Assembly (NCBI GenBank): GCA_016786495.1
Contig: JAEUUJ010000033.1
Span: forward strand, 62,001 to 126,000
DNA length: 64,000 nt
From: Cyclobacteriaceae bacterium
GTDB taxonomy: Bacteria; Bacteroidota; Bacteroidia; Cytophagales; Cyclobacteriaceae
Direction of reading: 5' to 3'
Shown: positions 29,768 through 37,768 of the stretch, piece by piece
How positions within the stretch are numbered: the stretch's first letter is position 1
Layout of the letters: every line of letters begins with the position of its first letter
Program-made: the position numbers and the translations under genes
The notes under the pieces: generated by a model
What the model saw: only the letters and a program-made list of their open reading frames with translations
Databases searched by the model: none
What the model was told of the DNA's origin: nothing

Positions 29768-30432
29768 GATGCGGGACTCATGATGTAGCGGATAAACTCA
29801 AGCGAATCACGTTGTGCACGCAGGGTAAAGTTCTGAATCATCTGGTTCAGAATGTGGTATGCTGTGTACGCCAACACCCCAACGACCAGTCCGGCTCCGG
29901 AGGTAATCATTTTTTCATACAAACCTCCTGCGATAATGCCGATGCTGATGTTATCCGACAGCGAAATCGTATAGAAAATCCGGATGATCCCGGAGATGGT
30001 TCCAATAAATCCCAGCATGGGCGCGATACCGGCAATGATGCCGAGGTAGCCGGTGCCTTTTTCCATTTCACCCACCTCAACGTTCGCCGTTGACTCCATT
30101 ACGCCTTCAATCTCTTTCATCGGCCGGCCAATGTATTGCAGCCCGGAAGCAAGAATTTTACCAGTAGAGGAGGTATCCCGCTCGGCAAACATGGTAGCCG
30201 CCTTGATGTCGGAATCCCGGATCATCCGGGTAATGTTCTGCACCAGGTCCTTTTGCTGCTTTCCTTTCTGACGGATGTACAAAAAGCGTTCGATAAACAG
30301 GTAGGTGGCAATGAACAGGAGAAGAATGATCGGGATCATCACTACACCGCCTTTCAAAAGCAGATCGGCAATGGAAAGACCCTCGAAAGATTCGGGAGTG
30401 TCCGGTGTCATTTGTGCTAGGAATGCTATCAT
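29764..30432 (-). CDS. exbB: ExbB/TolQ/MotA-family proton-channel subunit (module 2)
   Basis: 222 residues with three membrane helices (about 25-48, 125-150, 170-195). Family motifs include GTGYLGIIAGIAPMLGFIGT and ITSGAGLVVGVLAYTAYHIL. It forms the pentameric stator around the ExbD dimer and couples the proton gradient to envelope work. Start chosen at 30432 (MIAFLAQMTPDTPES); an alternative at the second Met is possible. It is shorter than the paralogue at 35348-36145 and clearly divergent from it. Confidence 0.93.
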   Translation of the reverse strand: MIAFLAQMTPDTPESFEGLSIADLLLKGGVVMIPIILLLFIATYLFIERFLYIRQKGKQQKDLVQNITRMIRDSDIKAATMFAERDTSSTGKILASGLQYIGRPMKEIEGVMESTANVEVGEMEKGTGYLGIIAGIAPMLGFIGTISGIIRIFYTISLSDNISIGIIAGGLYEKMITSGAGLVVGVLAYTAYHILNQMIQNFTLRAQRDSLEFIRYIMSPAS

Positions 30433-30533
30433 CAGGGAAATTTATGGTATTGTTTCGACATTTTAAAACCTGCGCCTGCGAGCTACTTCCTTAACGCAAG
30501 AATCGCTCCATTGTTGTTTGCATTGGAAAAGGA

Positions 30534-30566
30534 CAAATAAAAAACGCGTGCCTTGCGGGCACGCGT
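30534..30566 (-). terminator. Rho-independent terminator of the exb-ton-TPR operon
   Basis: ACGCGTGCC (30544-30552) and GGCACGCGT (30558-30566) form a perfect 9-base stem; on the minus strand a T-rich run (30544-30534) follows. It lies 22 bases after the stop of the TPR gene. Confidence 0.88.
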
Positions 30567-30587
30567 CTCTATAAATCTTGACCTTAC

Positions 30588-32213
30588 TTATCGGCCTGAC
30601 TTCTTCTGTTGCTGCTGTTGCAGTTGTCCTTCTTTGATGGCCTGCTTAACTTCCTTAGCCTGCTTATCGTTTGGATCAAGCGTCAACACTTTGTCGAAGT
30701 ATTCTTCCCCTTTTTTCATGTTAGCTTCTTTGATCGCATAGTAAGAGCCCATGTATTTGTAGGCAGTAATAAGGTCTTTTTTAGAAGTCTTGGTGGGTTC
30801 CGCAGTCGCCAACTCAATTACTTTTTCATACAGCGGTTTGGCCAGCCATGTTTCTGAATGCGGGTCCAGGTTAGCCTTTACTCCGGCCCCCAACGCAACC
30901 ACAGCGGAGTTTGTAGGATATTGCTCAATCAACTTGGTGTATACCGTATCCGCTTGTGCATACTGTTCGGTGTAGGTATACGACCTTGCCAGGTTCAACT
31001 GATCGGTTGGGCTAGGCTTTGGTTTTATGGTAAGCAGAAATCGGTAAGCTTCTGCTGCTTCCTTATATTTTTTCTGTCTGAACAAAAGATCAGCTTTGAT
31101 TTGTGCTGCCTCCCAGCTCTTAGGATCCATTTGAATCGCCTTTTGCAATGTTGCAATGCCCTGCTCTTCCTTATGGATGGCAATGTATAATTTACCCAGT
31201 TCCAGCAGGTCTTTGATCGTGACATCGGCAGGTTTCTTTACAATAAACTGCTCGTACACATTCGCTGATTCAACCGAGTCAGCAGAAGTTTTTGTTGCCT
31301 GAAGAGATTTACTATAGTAGCGGAAAATAATCGCCTTCACATTATCTTTCTGGATTACATCTTTAAAGATATCGTTGGCTTTTACGTACTCACCTTTCAT
31401 CACATAAATGAAAGCCAGTCTGGTTTTAATCTTTTCAGGGTCGCTGCTCAGCTTACTGAATTGCTCAGCGGCAGCCATCGCTTTGTCGGCCTCTTTGCGC
31501 TGGTAGTAGATGTCCGCCAGTTCATCGTATGCATCGGTAAACTCAGGGTCTACCGCTACTGCCTTTTCCAGGAACTTTTGAGATTCATCGGGATTGGGGC
31601 GGGCATAGATCAAACCGATCTTGTAATAGGGCTCGCCATTTTTAGGATCCATGGCCGCTGCGTTCTCATACGCGGTTACCGCAGAACCCCCCTGATTTTG
31701 CAGGAAGTAGGCGTCACCTAACAGGGTTTCTACTTCTGCATCATCTTTAATGCCTTTAGCCTTCAACAAAAGAGCAACGGCATCACCTGCAAATTTTGCG
31801 TTGGTGAGGTATGCTTCAGCGACAGCTTTCAGCACCGGCACTTTTTTAGATTTCGTCATCTCGAGCGCTTTGTCAAGGTTTACCTTGGCATCTGCCGGGC
31901 GATTTTGCAGCATGCTCAGATGTCCTTTACCAGCATAGTTGATGGCTTCTTTAGGATCCTTTGCAATGCCTGCATCGAACGACTTGGCAGCGGCATCGAG
32001 TTGATTGTTTTTTAATTGCGCATACCCGAGGTAGTAATACAAATCGGTTTCATCGGGATACTGCTTAATGGCAGCCTCAATGGGCGCCATCGCTTCTGCT
32101 GCATGATCAACAGCAATCAAGCGTTTCGATTTTTTAATTTCTGCATCCTGACCAAACGCGACAATCGCCATCAGGACAAACATACATAGCAGAAAAGGGG
32201 TCTTTAGGTTCAT
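30588..32213 (-). CDS. Exported TPR protein at the end of the TonB operon
   Basis: 541 residues with a signal peptide (MNLKTPFLLCMFVLMAIVAFGQ). The mature part is about twelve tetratricopeptide repeats (AEAMAPIEAAIKQYPDETDLYYYLGYA, shown as AIKQYPDETDLYYYLGYAQ; DAAAKSFDAGIAKDPKEAIN; MKKGEEYFDKVLTLDPND), ending with a Gln-rich tail (QLQQQQQKKSGR). It is presumably periplasmic and acts as a protein-binding scaffold. It overlaps the PstS-like gene by 4 bases and ends the operon. Its co-occurrence with exbB-exbD-tonB suggests a link with TonB-dependent transport, which is inference. Confidence 0.88.
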   Translation of the reverse strand: MNLKTPFLLCMFVLMAIVAFGQDAEIKKSKRLIAVDHAAEAMAPIEAAIKQYPDETDLYYYLGYAQLKNNQLDAAAKSFDAGIAKDPKEAINYAGKGHLSMLQNRPADAKVNLDKALEMTKSKKVPVLKAVAEAYLTNAKFAGDAVALLLKAKGIKDDAEVETLLGDAYFLQNQGGSAVTAYENAAAMDPKNGEPYYKIGLIYARPNPDESQKFLEKAVAVDPEFTDAYDELADIYYQRKEADKAMAAAEQFSKLSSDPEKIKTRLAFIYVMKGEYVKANDIFKDVIQKDNVKAIIFRYYSKSLQATKTSADSVESANVYEQFIVKKPADVTIKDLLELGKLYIAIHKEEQGIATLQKAIQMDPKSWEAAQIKADLLFRQKKYKEAAEAYRFLLTIKPKPSPTDQLNLARSYTYTEQYAQADTVYTKLIEQYPTNSAVVALGAGVKANLDPHSETWLAKPLYEKVIELATAEPTKTSKKDLITAYKYMGSYYAIKEANMKKGEEYFDKVLTLDPNDKQAKEVKQAIKEGQLQQQQQKKSGR

Positions 32214-33202
32214 GGTTTAAACGGTTCTGTACGCACTTCTATGATTCTGATAGGCATAGTAGCAGGAACTATGCCGGATTTCAACACGATTCGCTGGCCC
32301 CGTTCGCTGGCTACAAATGCTGTAAAACCGCTTCCGAGACCCATCCTCGCTTCCCTGCTTAAGATCTTAATATTCCGCAGCAACGGATAAGACCGGTCTG
32401 CAATATACGCCTGATACGGCTGGAAATAATCGCCACTCGCGGATATTCCGATAACTTTTATTGAGTTCATAAACCTATTTGCGGTAGAATCGTCCTGATC
32501 GCTGATCCAGCTAACGTCTATTAGGCCGATCGCCTGCGGGTTTTTCGAAACATAATCGATCACCTGCGGATTCCCGTTCACCGCATAGCAGTAGGCGGGG
32601 AGGGAGTCGAACTGCTGTACCGAGTCGCGGAGGTACCGGATGATCCCCGAATTTGGGTGATCAAAAACAACTACGATCGGTTTTGTCGGATACTTCTTGT
32701 CGAGCGCGTTGAGATTGTTTGTGCCCGATAAAATTTTGCGAAACTGATCGAGTGTAAAGTTAGTGTAGTTGCTTGCCGGATTGGAGATCAACGCTACTCC
32801 GCCCTTGGCAATAATCTGTTCTTTACAATCGTATTTCTGTTTGGCCAGATAGGCCGTTTCCTCCTCGGTCAGGCTTCGGGTGACAATCGCCATTCGGGCG
32901 CTGTCGTCCAGCATTTTCCGGATGGCATCTTCTTCACTCGTATAGATCACCTTAATGTGCGCCTCGGTATACGTGGCTTCGAACGTATCGATCTCAGCAT
33001 CAATCAACGGTTTCAGCGACTCATCAACAGCTATGGTGATGGTTCCGTAGGTTGGCTGATCGAGAATGTTTCCGTTTTTGTCGCGGTCTGCGCAGGCACT
33101 GGCGAACGCCAGCAAGGTGAAGCTATAAATAGCGGTCTTGATTTTCGCGGTTGCGAAAATATTTTTGATAGTTGCTGTAAACTCTAAAAAGTCCATAGGC
33201 AA
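32210..33202 (-). CDS. PstS-like substrate-binding lipoprotein
   Basis: 330 residues from 33202 (the second Met at 33196 is also possible). A long n-region precedes a lipobox, LLAFASAC. The mature part resembles PstS-type periplasmic binding proteins: GTITIAVDESLKPLIDAEI, YTSEEDAIRKMLDDSARMAIV, GGVALISNPASN, FTLDQFRKILSG and a C-terminal GLGSGFTAFVASERGQRIVLKSG. No Pst permease or ATPase is nearby, so phosphate import is not indicated; the position in a TonB operon suggests another role. Its first 80 bases overlap the end of a small membrane-protein gene in another frame and contain an 8-base hairpin. It overlaps the TPR gene by 4 bases. Confidence 0.83.
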   Translation of the reverse strand: MPMDFLEFTATIKNIFATAKIKTAIYSFTLLAFASACADRDKNGNILDQPTYGTITIAVDESLKPLIDAEIDTFEATYTEAHIKVIYTSEEDAIRKMLDDSARMAIVTRSLTEEETAYLAKQKYDCKEQIIAKGGVALISNPASNYTNFTLDQFRKILSGTNNLNALDKKYPTKPIVVVFDHPNSGIIRYLRDSVQQFDSLPAYCYAVNGNPQVIDYVSKNPQAIGLIDVSWISDQDDSTANRFMNSIKVIGISASGDYFQPYQAYIADRSYPLLRNIKILSREARMGLGSGFTAFVASERGQRIVLKSGIVPATMPIRIIEVRTEPFKP

Positions 33203-33314
33203 TTAAAATTATTCCCAACGGGGTTTTGTAAGCGAGGGTGAGCGTTTGCTGCACGAGTATGAAAATGCCCAGCGCTACATAAAGAAAGGCCATGAGTATA
33301 CTAAAATATTTCAT
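33123..33314 (-). CDS. Small two-helix membrane protein
   Basis: 63 residues: two hydrophobic helices (about 4-24 and 31-48) with a short charged tail (YQKYFRNRENQDRYL). Family not recognised. It starts 38 bases after tonB in the same operon, and its last 80 bases overlap the start of the PstS-like gene in another frame. The compact two-helix form and operon position make it a plausible real gene, perhaps an accessory of the TonB complex or a device for translational coupling of the downstream gene. Confidence 0.65.
   Translation of the reverse strand: MKYFSILMAFLYVALGIFILVQQTLTLAYKTPLGIILIAYGLFRVYSNYQKYFRNRENQDRYL
33141..33160 (-). promoter_or_regulatory. Hairpin in the gene overlap before the PstS-like lipoprotein
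   Basis: ATTTTCGC (33141-33148) and GCGAAAAT (33153-33160) form a perfect 8-base stem around a 4-base loop. It lies about 40 bases inside the PstS-like frame and near the end of the small membrane-protein frame. There is no T run, so termination is not expected; an effect on translation of the lipoprotein is possible. Confidence 0.4.
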
Positions 33315-33352
33315 GGCCTTTACTGATTTGTCATGTAGGATTAACTGCCCGA

Positions 33353-34153
33353 TTAAGACTCGAGCTTAAAGTTAACCGGTAATACGAATTGAGATTTTAC
33401 GGCACGACCGTTTTGCTTACCAGGCTTCCACGGTGGCATTGTCTTGATCACACGCACAGCTTCTTTGTCCAGGTCGGCATTGATACCTTTGATCACCTGA
33501 ATGTTGCTGATGCCACCTTCTCTATCAACCACGAACTGCACGAATACGCGGCCTTCAATACCCATACGCTTAGCGGATGGCGGATACTTGATGTTCCTTT
33601 GAAGGAACTTCATCATCGCCTGGAGGCCACCCGGAAATTCTGCCTGTTGCTCAACGGCAATGAAAACTTTGTCGTCATCATTCTCTTCAACAACTACAGC
33701 AGCGGGTTCATCAAAAACAACTTCTGTTCCTTCCTGTGCTACCGGGCCGGTGTCGTTATCCTTGATCTCTTCGATGGTCGGCATTACTTCCTCTTCCACA
33801 ACCTCTTTCTCGGTTACTTTCGGAGGAAGGAATTTGATCACCGTTTTTACCGGAGGCGGGATACGCACATCCGGTGGGGGCGGCTGATTCGGAGTGATTG
33901 GAGGCGGCTGATCGAGGTTTACCGTCATCTCTTTCAGCTTGCTGTCGTCTTCGGAGTCGTCCGATGCGAATAATTCAGCAAGCTTGGGAGCAGCCAACGC
34001 AACGATCATGGTGGCGAGGGTAATACCCAGTGCCATCAGAACATACTTTGAGTAGTTTTTCCGGTTAACGTACGCTCCGTACTCCTTATTTCTCTTTTCA
34101 AATACTATGTCGTCCCACGTGGTCTGGGGAAGTACAACTCCTTCTGTCTTCAT
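33353..34153 (-). CDS. tonB: TonB-family energy transducer
   Basis: 266 residues. The N-terminus has the Bacteroidota TonB signature TTWDDIVFEKRNKEYGAYV (cytosolic), one membrane helix (about 38-58), a Pro-rich spacer (LDQPPPITPNQPPPPDV, then PPPVKTVIKF), an acidic stretch and a C-terminal TonB domain with AEFPGGLQAMMKFLQRNIKY, GIEGRVFVQFVVDREG and MPPWKPGKQNG. TonB carries energy from ExbBD to outer-membrane receptors. It overlaps the upstream exbD by 4 bases. No TonB-dependent receptor is encoded in the window. Confidence 0.95.
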   Translation of the reverse strand: MKTEGVVLPQTTWDDIVFEKRNKEYGAYVNRKNYSKYVLMALGITLATMIVALAAPKLAELFASDDSEDDSKLKEMTVNLDQPPPITPNQPPPPDVRIPPPVKTVIKFLPPKVTEKEVVEEEVMPTIEEIKDNDTGPVAQEGTEVVFDEPAAVVVEENDDDKVFIAVEQQAEFPGGLQAMMKFLQRNIKYPPSAKRMGIEGRVFVQFVVDREGGISNIQVIKGINADLDKEAVRVIKTMPPWKPGKQNGRAVKSQFVLPVNFKLES

Positions 34154-34665
34154 AATTGTGATTCTTTAACGAGCTCCTTGTCAACCGGTGTTATATCCAC
34201 GAGTGCAAATCGCTGAACACTGCTGATATTCATCTCGTCCAGAATATCCACCATGTTTTTATAGCGAGCCTCATCCATCGATTTAATGAGCACAATCAGT
34301 TTCGGCAGTTCTGCTTTTTTCTCCAGCAACACCTTGCGGATGCCGGTTGCAGAGAAGTCTGCTACTTCAACCTTTGGGTCTGTAATACCCATGTACCAGT
34401 AAATCTTATCGTTTTCGCCTAATACGAGTGTTAATACGTTCTTCTCGTTAACCTCCGGCTGCTCATCGCCATCCTTCGGTTTATCAGGCATCGTTACTTG
34501 CATAGCCTGCGGCTTATTCAGCGTTGTGGTCATTACAAAGAAAGTAAGCAGGAGGAACGCCAAGTCCACCATGGGCGTCATGTCAATCCTCGTAGAGGAT
34601 TTCTTCACGCGTACCTTGCCGCCTTTCTTTTTACCACCGCCACCGCCACCACCTAATTCTGCCAT
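34150..34665 (-). CDS. exbD: ExbD-family subunit, second copy of the TonB operon
   Basis: 171 residues. The N-terminus is Gly- and Lys-rich (AELGGGGGGGKKKGGKV), followed by STRIDMTPMVDLAFLLLTFF, the ExbD helix with its functional Asp. The periplasmic part carries MPDKPKDGDEQPEVN, KNVLTLVLGENDKIYWYMG and IKSMDEARYKNMVDILDEM. It overlaps tonB and follows the first exbD by 27 bases. Two non-identical ExbD proteins suggest a heterodimer in the ExbB ring, a common arrangement in this phylum. Confidence 0.94.
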   Translation of the reverse strand: MAELGGGGGGGKKKGGKVRVKKSSTRIDMTPMVDLAFLLLTFFVMTTTLNKPQAMQVTMPDKPKDGDEQPEVNEKNVLTLVLGENDKIYWYMGITDPKVEVADFSATGIRKVLLEKKAELPKLIVLIKSMDEARYKNMVDILDEMNISSVQRFALVDITPVDKELVKESQL

Positions 34666-34692
34666 ATTCGTTAGTAGTTTAAGTTCTTAATT

Positions 34693-35328
34693 CTATTGAT
34701 GACCCAGTTCTTTCTGCTGGTTCGCTAATGCGGCAGCAGCATCCGGGCCTTTTTCCATGTTGGTGATCAGGTTGAACCTGTTCACTTTACGATCCATCAG
34801 CGTGTTAACTACCTTCTTCACGGTTTTGTAATCGGCATCACTGTCGCCTTTGATTGCAATCCGCACTTTCGGGTTCGATAAACGTGCCTGAAGAACCCAG
34901 TCAGCCAATTCATTATTTAATGAATCGACAGGAATACCAGGCTGTTCAAGTGCTTTTCGTTTTTCAGGATCGAGCCCTAAAAACTGTTTCAGGCTTCCGA
35001 TGGGTACACCCACGCTCGACATCAACACAAATGAGCGTTTTTCCTTTTCAGTGAAGGCAATTCCGTACCGCTCTGAAATTTTATCCAGCAGAGCAGCCCG
35101 TGTAAATTGACCGTCAACATTAAAGAACACACGCTTCTTAGGGTCGATGGTGATCGTGATCACATCCGTCTCAGGAATTTGAATGATTGAAACGGACGAT
35201 GGAGTATCCACTGCAACCGGTTCATCCGGGATGGCCGTTGCCGTGAGCATGAAGAAAGTCACCAGCAAGAAAGCCAGGTCCACCATGGGTGTCATGTCAA
35301 TCGGAGGTGCACTTCTAAAGTTTGCCAT
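34693..35328 (-). CDS. exbD: ExbD-family subunit, first copy of the TonB operon
   Basis: 211 residues, longer than typical ExbD. The N-terminus has PPIDMTPMVDLAFLLVTFFM with the functional Asp, then a periplasmic domain with ITIDPKKRVFFNVDGQF and a C-terminal VRIAIKGDSDADYKTVKKVV segment. A central insertion (about residues 95-140, FLGLDPEKRKALEQPGIPV) is absent from the second copy. It follows exbB by 19 bases. Confidence 0.94.
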   Translation of the reverse strand: MANFRSAPPIDMTPMVDLAFLLVTFFMLTATAIPDEPVAVDTPSSVSIIQIPETDVITITIDPKKRVFFNVDGQFTRAALLDKISERYGIAFTEKEKRSFVLMSSVGVPIGSLKQFLGLDPEKRKALEQPGIPVDSLNNELADWVLQARLSNPKVRIAIKGDSDADYKTVKKVVNTLMDRKVNRFNLITNMEKGPDAAAALANQQKELGHQ

Positions 35329-35347
35329 AATCTGATTTTGTTAAGAA

Positions 35348-36145
35348 TTAAGCCGTTTTGTTTTGGGCTGTGAAATTCTGGATGATGCTAAAGCTTGTTT
35401 CATCAATCGCGTGCGTCAGTCCGTCAATCGCGCTGGTGAAATAGTTATAGAAAATGATCGCCAAAGCTGATGTACCGATACCTAACGCTGTGTTAATCAA
35501 GGCTTCTGAGATACCGTTCGCCAGACCAACTGAGTCAGGAGCACCGGCTGTCGCAAGCGCGGCAAACGCCTTGATCATACCCATTACCGTACCCAACAGA
35601 CCCAACAGGGTAGCGATTGATACGATTGTTGCGAGAATCACGAGGTTTTTCTCGAGCATTGGCATTTCAAGCTGAGTAGTTTCCTCGATATCCTTCTGGA
35701 TCAATACAACCTTCTTATCAGGCTCGATCGATGAGTTCTTAGCAAGGTCATTGTATTTTACCAAACCGGCTTTCACCACGTTGGCAACAGAACCTTTCTG
35801 CTTGTCGCACTCCGCAATTGCCTGGGTGATGTTGTTGCTGGCAATGAGGTGCTTAATTTTCTGAACAAAGGTTTTTACGTTTCCTTTTCCTTTTGCTTTT
35901 CCGATGGTGATCAAACGCTCAATTGAGAATGTAATTACGATCATCAACATAGCAATCAGGAAAGGCACGATCCAACCTCCTTTATATACGATACCGAAAT
36001 AATCGCCAGTGATTGGGTGGTTGGTGTTAACTCCTCCCTGAAAGTGGCTTCCATCTCCCAAATACAGGTAGAAGAATAAATTGGCTATGACGAGTTCCAC
36101 CGCAATAATGAGGGCAGTGAAGATGCCTGAATTTGAATTTTTCAT
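35348..36145 (-). CDS. exbB: ExbB/TolQ/MotA-family proton-channel subunit of the TonB operon
   Basis: 265 residues with an extra N-terminal helix (about 8-30), a second helix (about 55-75), and the conserved pair near 165-190 and 210-235. Motifs include LVILATIVSIATLLGLLGTV, MGMIKAFAALATAG and ISEALINTALGIGTSALAII. It is the first gene of the exbB-exbD-exbD-tonB-small membrane protein-PstS-like-TPR operon, which closes with a terminator at 30534-30566. The predicted promoter is at 36189-36220. Confidence 0.95.
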   Translation of the reverse strand: MKNSNSGIFTALIIAVELVIANLFFYLYLGDGSHFQGGVNTNHPITGDYFGIVYKGGWIVPFLIAMLMIVITFSIERLITIGKAKGKGNVKTFVQKIKHLIASNNITQAIAECDKQKGSVANVVKAGLVKYNDLAKNSSIEPDKKVVLIQKDIEETTQLEMPMLEKNLVILATIVSIATLLGLLGTVMGMIKAFAALATAGAPDSVGLANGISEALINTALGIGTSALAIIFYNYFTSAIDGLTHAIDETSFSIIQNFTAQNKTA

Positions 36146-36188
36146 ACAGTAGTTTTAATTGTTATAAAGTTTAGTTTTAAGTTAATTG

Positions 36189-36220
36189 GAAAAGTATTCG
36201 ATTTGCTAAGAATTATCAAC
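36189..36220 (-). promoter_or_regulatory. Candidate promoter of the exbB operon
   Basis: On the minus strand GTTG (36220-36217), a 20-base spacer and TACTTTTC (36196-36189) match the Bacteroidetes consensus with one mismatch per box; transcription would begin about 35 bases before the exbB ATG. Confidence 0.35.
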
Positions 36221-36273
36221 AGATTTTTTTGTCCTACTACCCGGTATTATTCAGAAGGTCCGGCTTTTTTAAC

Positions 36274-36307
36274 TTTGGCAGTTAATGGCCGATTTCTCCT
36301 AAATTTG
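36274..36307 (+). promoter_or_regulatory. Candidate promoter with perfect consensus boxes upstream of dxr
   Basis: TTTG (36274-36277) and TAAATTTG (36300-36307) both match the Bacteroidetes consensus exactly, 22 bases apart. The next assured gene, dxr, begins about 300 bases downstream, so this predicts a long leader or a small gene or RNA in between. Confidence 0.45.
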
Positions 36308-36607
36308 TCTCGCAATAACCTCAAAGGTACGTGAAAATTTCCCCTAAATCCGGGAAATTCCTCATAAAATATTACGAAACGGCAATAAAACAGAATTTTC
36401 TGGACATTCGAAAACGCACTTCATACTTTTTGGAAACTCTACACCGAACTTTAAACAATATCACCGATTTTTTATGGGTGAACCCTCACCCAACTGGGAG
36501 TAGAAGTCAACTCAATGGAAAAAGTCACAATTTGTTAATGTTATTTTTTTCCAATGGCCTAAAATGACGAACTACCTAACAGATGTTAAACCTGCTTTCC
36601 CGATAAC

Positions 36608-37768
36608 TTGAAAACACCACTAAAGAAGATAGCCATTTTAGGCTCAACAGGTTCCATAGGCGTTCAGGCACTTGACGTCATCGCAAGCCATCCCGACTTG
36701 TTGCAGGCGGAAGTGTTAACGGCTCATCACAATGCCGATTTGCTCATTGAGCAAGCCCGGAAGTTTAATCCCAATGCTGTTGTTATTGTTAATGAAGATT
36801 TATACACACAGGTAAAGGAAGCGCTCGCCTCAACCGACATCAAGGTTTATACGGGCGAAAATGCCCTTTCAAGCGTGCTGGAAATGGATTCGATCGATCT
36901 GGTCCTCACGGCCCTGGTAGGCTATTCCGGGTTGAAACCAACGATGAGTGCCATCCGGGCCGGAAAGCCGATTGCGCTTGCCAACAAAGAAACCCTGGTA
37001 GTGGCAGGAGAACTGGTGACGGGGCTTGCCCGCGAAAAAGGCGTTAACATCTTCCCGGTCGATTCGGAACATTCGGCCATTTTCCAGTGTCTGGTGGGGG
37101 AATTCCATAATAAAATAGAGAAAGTCATCCTTACCGCCTCGGGCGGGCCGTTTCGCGGCAAAAAGGCCGATGTTCTTGCTACCGTAACCAAAGCACAGGC
37201 CCTAAAACACCCCAATTGGACTATGGGTGCCAAGGTTACGATCGACTCGGCTACGCTGATGAACAAGGGACTGGAGGTGATCGAGGCAAAGTGGCTTTTC
37301 GGGCTAAGGGCCGACCAGGTTGACGTGCTTGTGCACCCGCAGTCGATCATTCATTCGATGGTTCAGTTTGAAGACGGGTCGATCAAGGCCCAGATGGGAC
37401 TGCCCGATATGCGCTTGCCGATTCAATTTGCCTTTAGTTATCCTGACCGGTACCCGTCAGCGTTTCCGCGGTTTGACTTTGCTCAATATCCCAGCCTGAC
37501 CTTCGAAAAACCCGATATGGAAACTTTTCGTAATCTTGCACTCGCTTTTGAGGCCCTTAAAAAGGCCGGAAATATGCCCTGTGTGCTGAACGCAGCAAAC
37601 GAAATTGCTGTTGAAGCGTTTTTAAAAGACAAGATCGGGTTTTTGAAAATGCCTGAGGTTGTGGAGGCGTGCATGACGAAAATGCCCTTCATCCCCAACC
37701 CCACACTGGAGGATTACGTGAATACCGACAAAGAAACCCGGATTAAAGCTTACGAATTAATTAACTGA
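36608..37768 (+). CDS. dxr: 1-deoxy-D-xylulose 5-phosphate reductoisomerase
   Basis: 386 residues starting at a TTG; the frame upstream is closed by a stop after an ATG at about 36583, so TTG is the only sensible start before KKIAILGSTGSIGVQALDV (NADPH-binding). Catalytic signatures: GKPIALANKETLVVAGELV, FPVDSEHSAIFQCL, LTASGGPFRG, NWTMGAKVTIDSATLMNKGL and VHPQSIIHSMVQF. It makes methylerythritol phosphate in the MEP isoprenoid pathway; ispD of the same pathway is at 52603-53280. Its stop overlaps the rseP start (TGATG), indicating coupled translation. Confidence 0.97.
   Translation: MKTPLKKIAILGSTGSIGVQALDVIASHPDLLQAEVLTAHHNADLLIEQARKFNPNAVVIVNEDLYTQVKEALASTDIKVYTGENALSSVLEMDSIDLVLTALVGYSGLKPTMSAIRAGKPIALANKETLVVAGELVTGLAREKGVNIFPVDSEHSAIFQCLVGEFHNKIEKVILTASGGPFRGKKADVLATVTKAQALKHPNWTMGAKVTIDSATLMNKGLEVIEAKWLFGLRADQVDVLVHPQSIIHSMVQFEDGSIKAQMGLPDMRLPIQFAFSYPDRYPSAFPRFDFAQYPSLTFEKPDMETFRNLALAFEALKKAGNMPCVLNAANEIAVEAFLKDKIGFLKMPEVVEACMTKMPFIPNPTLEDYVNTDKETRIKAYELIN

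Larger units (their letters stand above)
36146..36607. other. Intergenic region between the exb operon and dxr (462 bases)
   Basis: AT-rich divergent region. It contains candidate promoters in both directions (36189-36220 minus, 36274-36307 plus). If the plus promoter serves dxr, the leader is about 295 bases. Inside it are a perfect hairpin (GGGTGA 36476-36481, loop ACCC, TCACCC 36486-36491) and a weak 78-codon frame from a GTG at 36331 to 36567 with unremarkable Lys/Asn-rich composition and no recognised family. No tRNA or known riboswitch shape was recognised. Confidence 0.5.

Noticed and set aside
32210-33202. Phosphate ABC transporter component
   Set aside because: Fold is PstS-like, but no pstA, pstB, pstC or phoU is nearby and the gene belongs to a TonB operon.
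36331-36567. 78-codon frame upstream of dxr
   Set aside because: GTG start, no recognisable family, composition like non-coding AT-rich DNA; kept only as a possibility in the leader finding.
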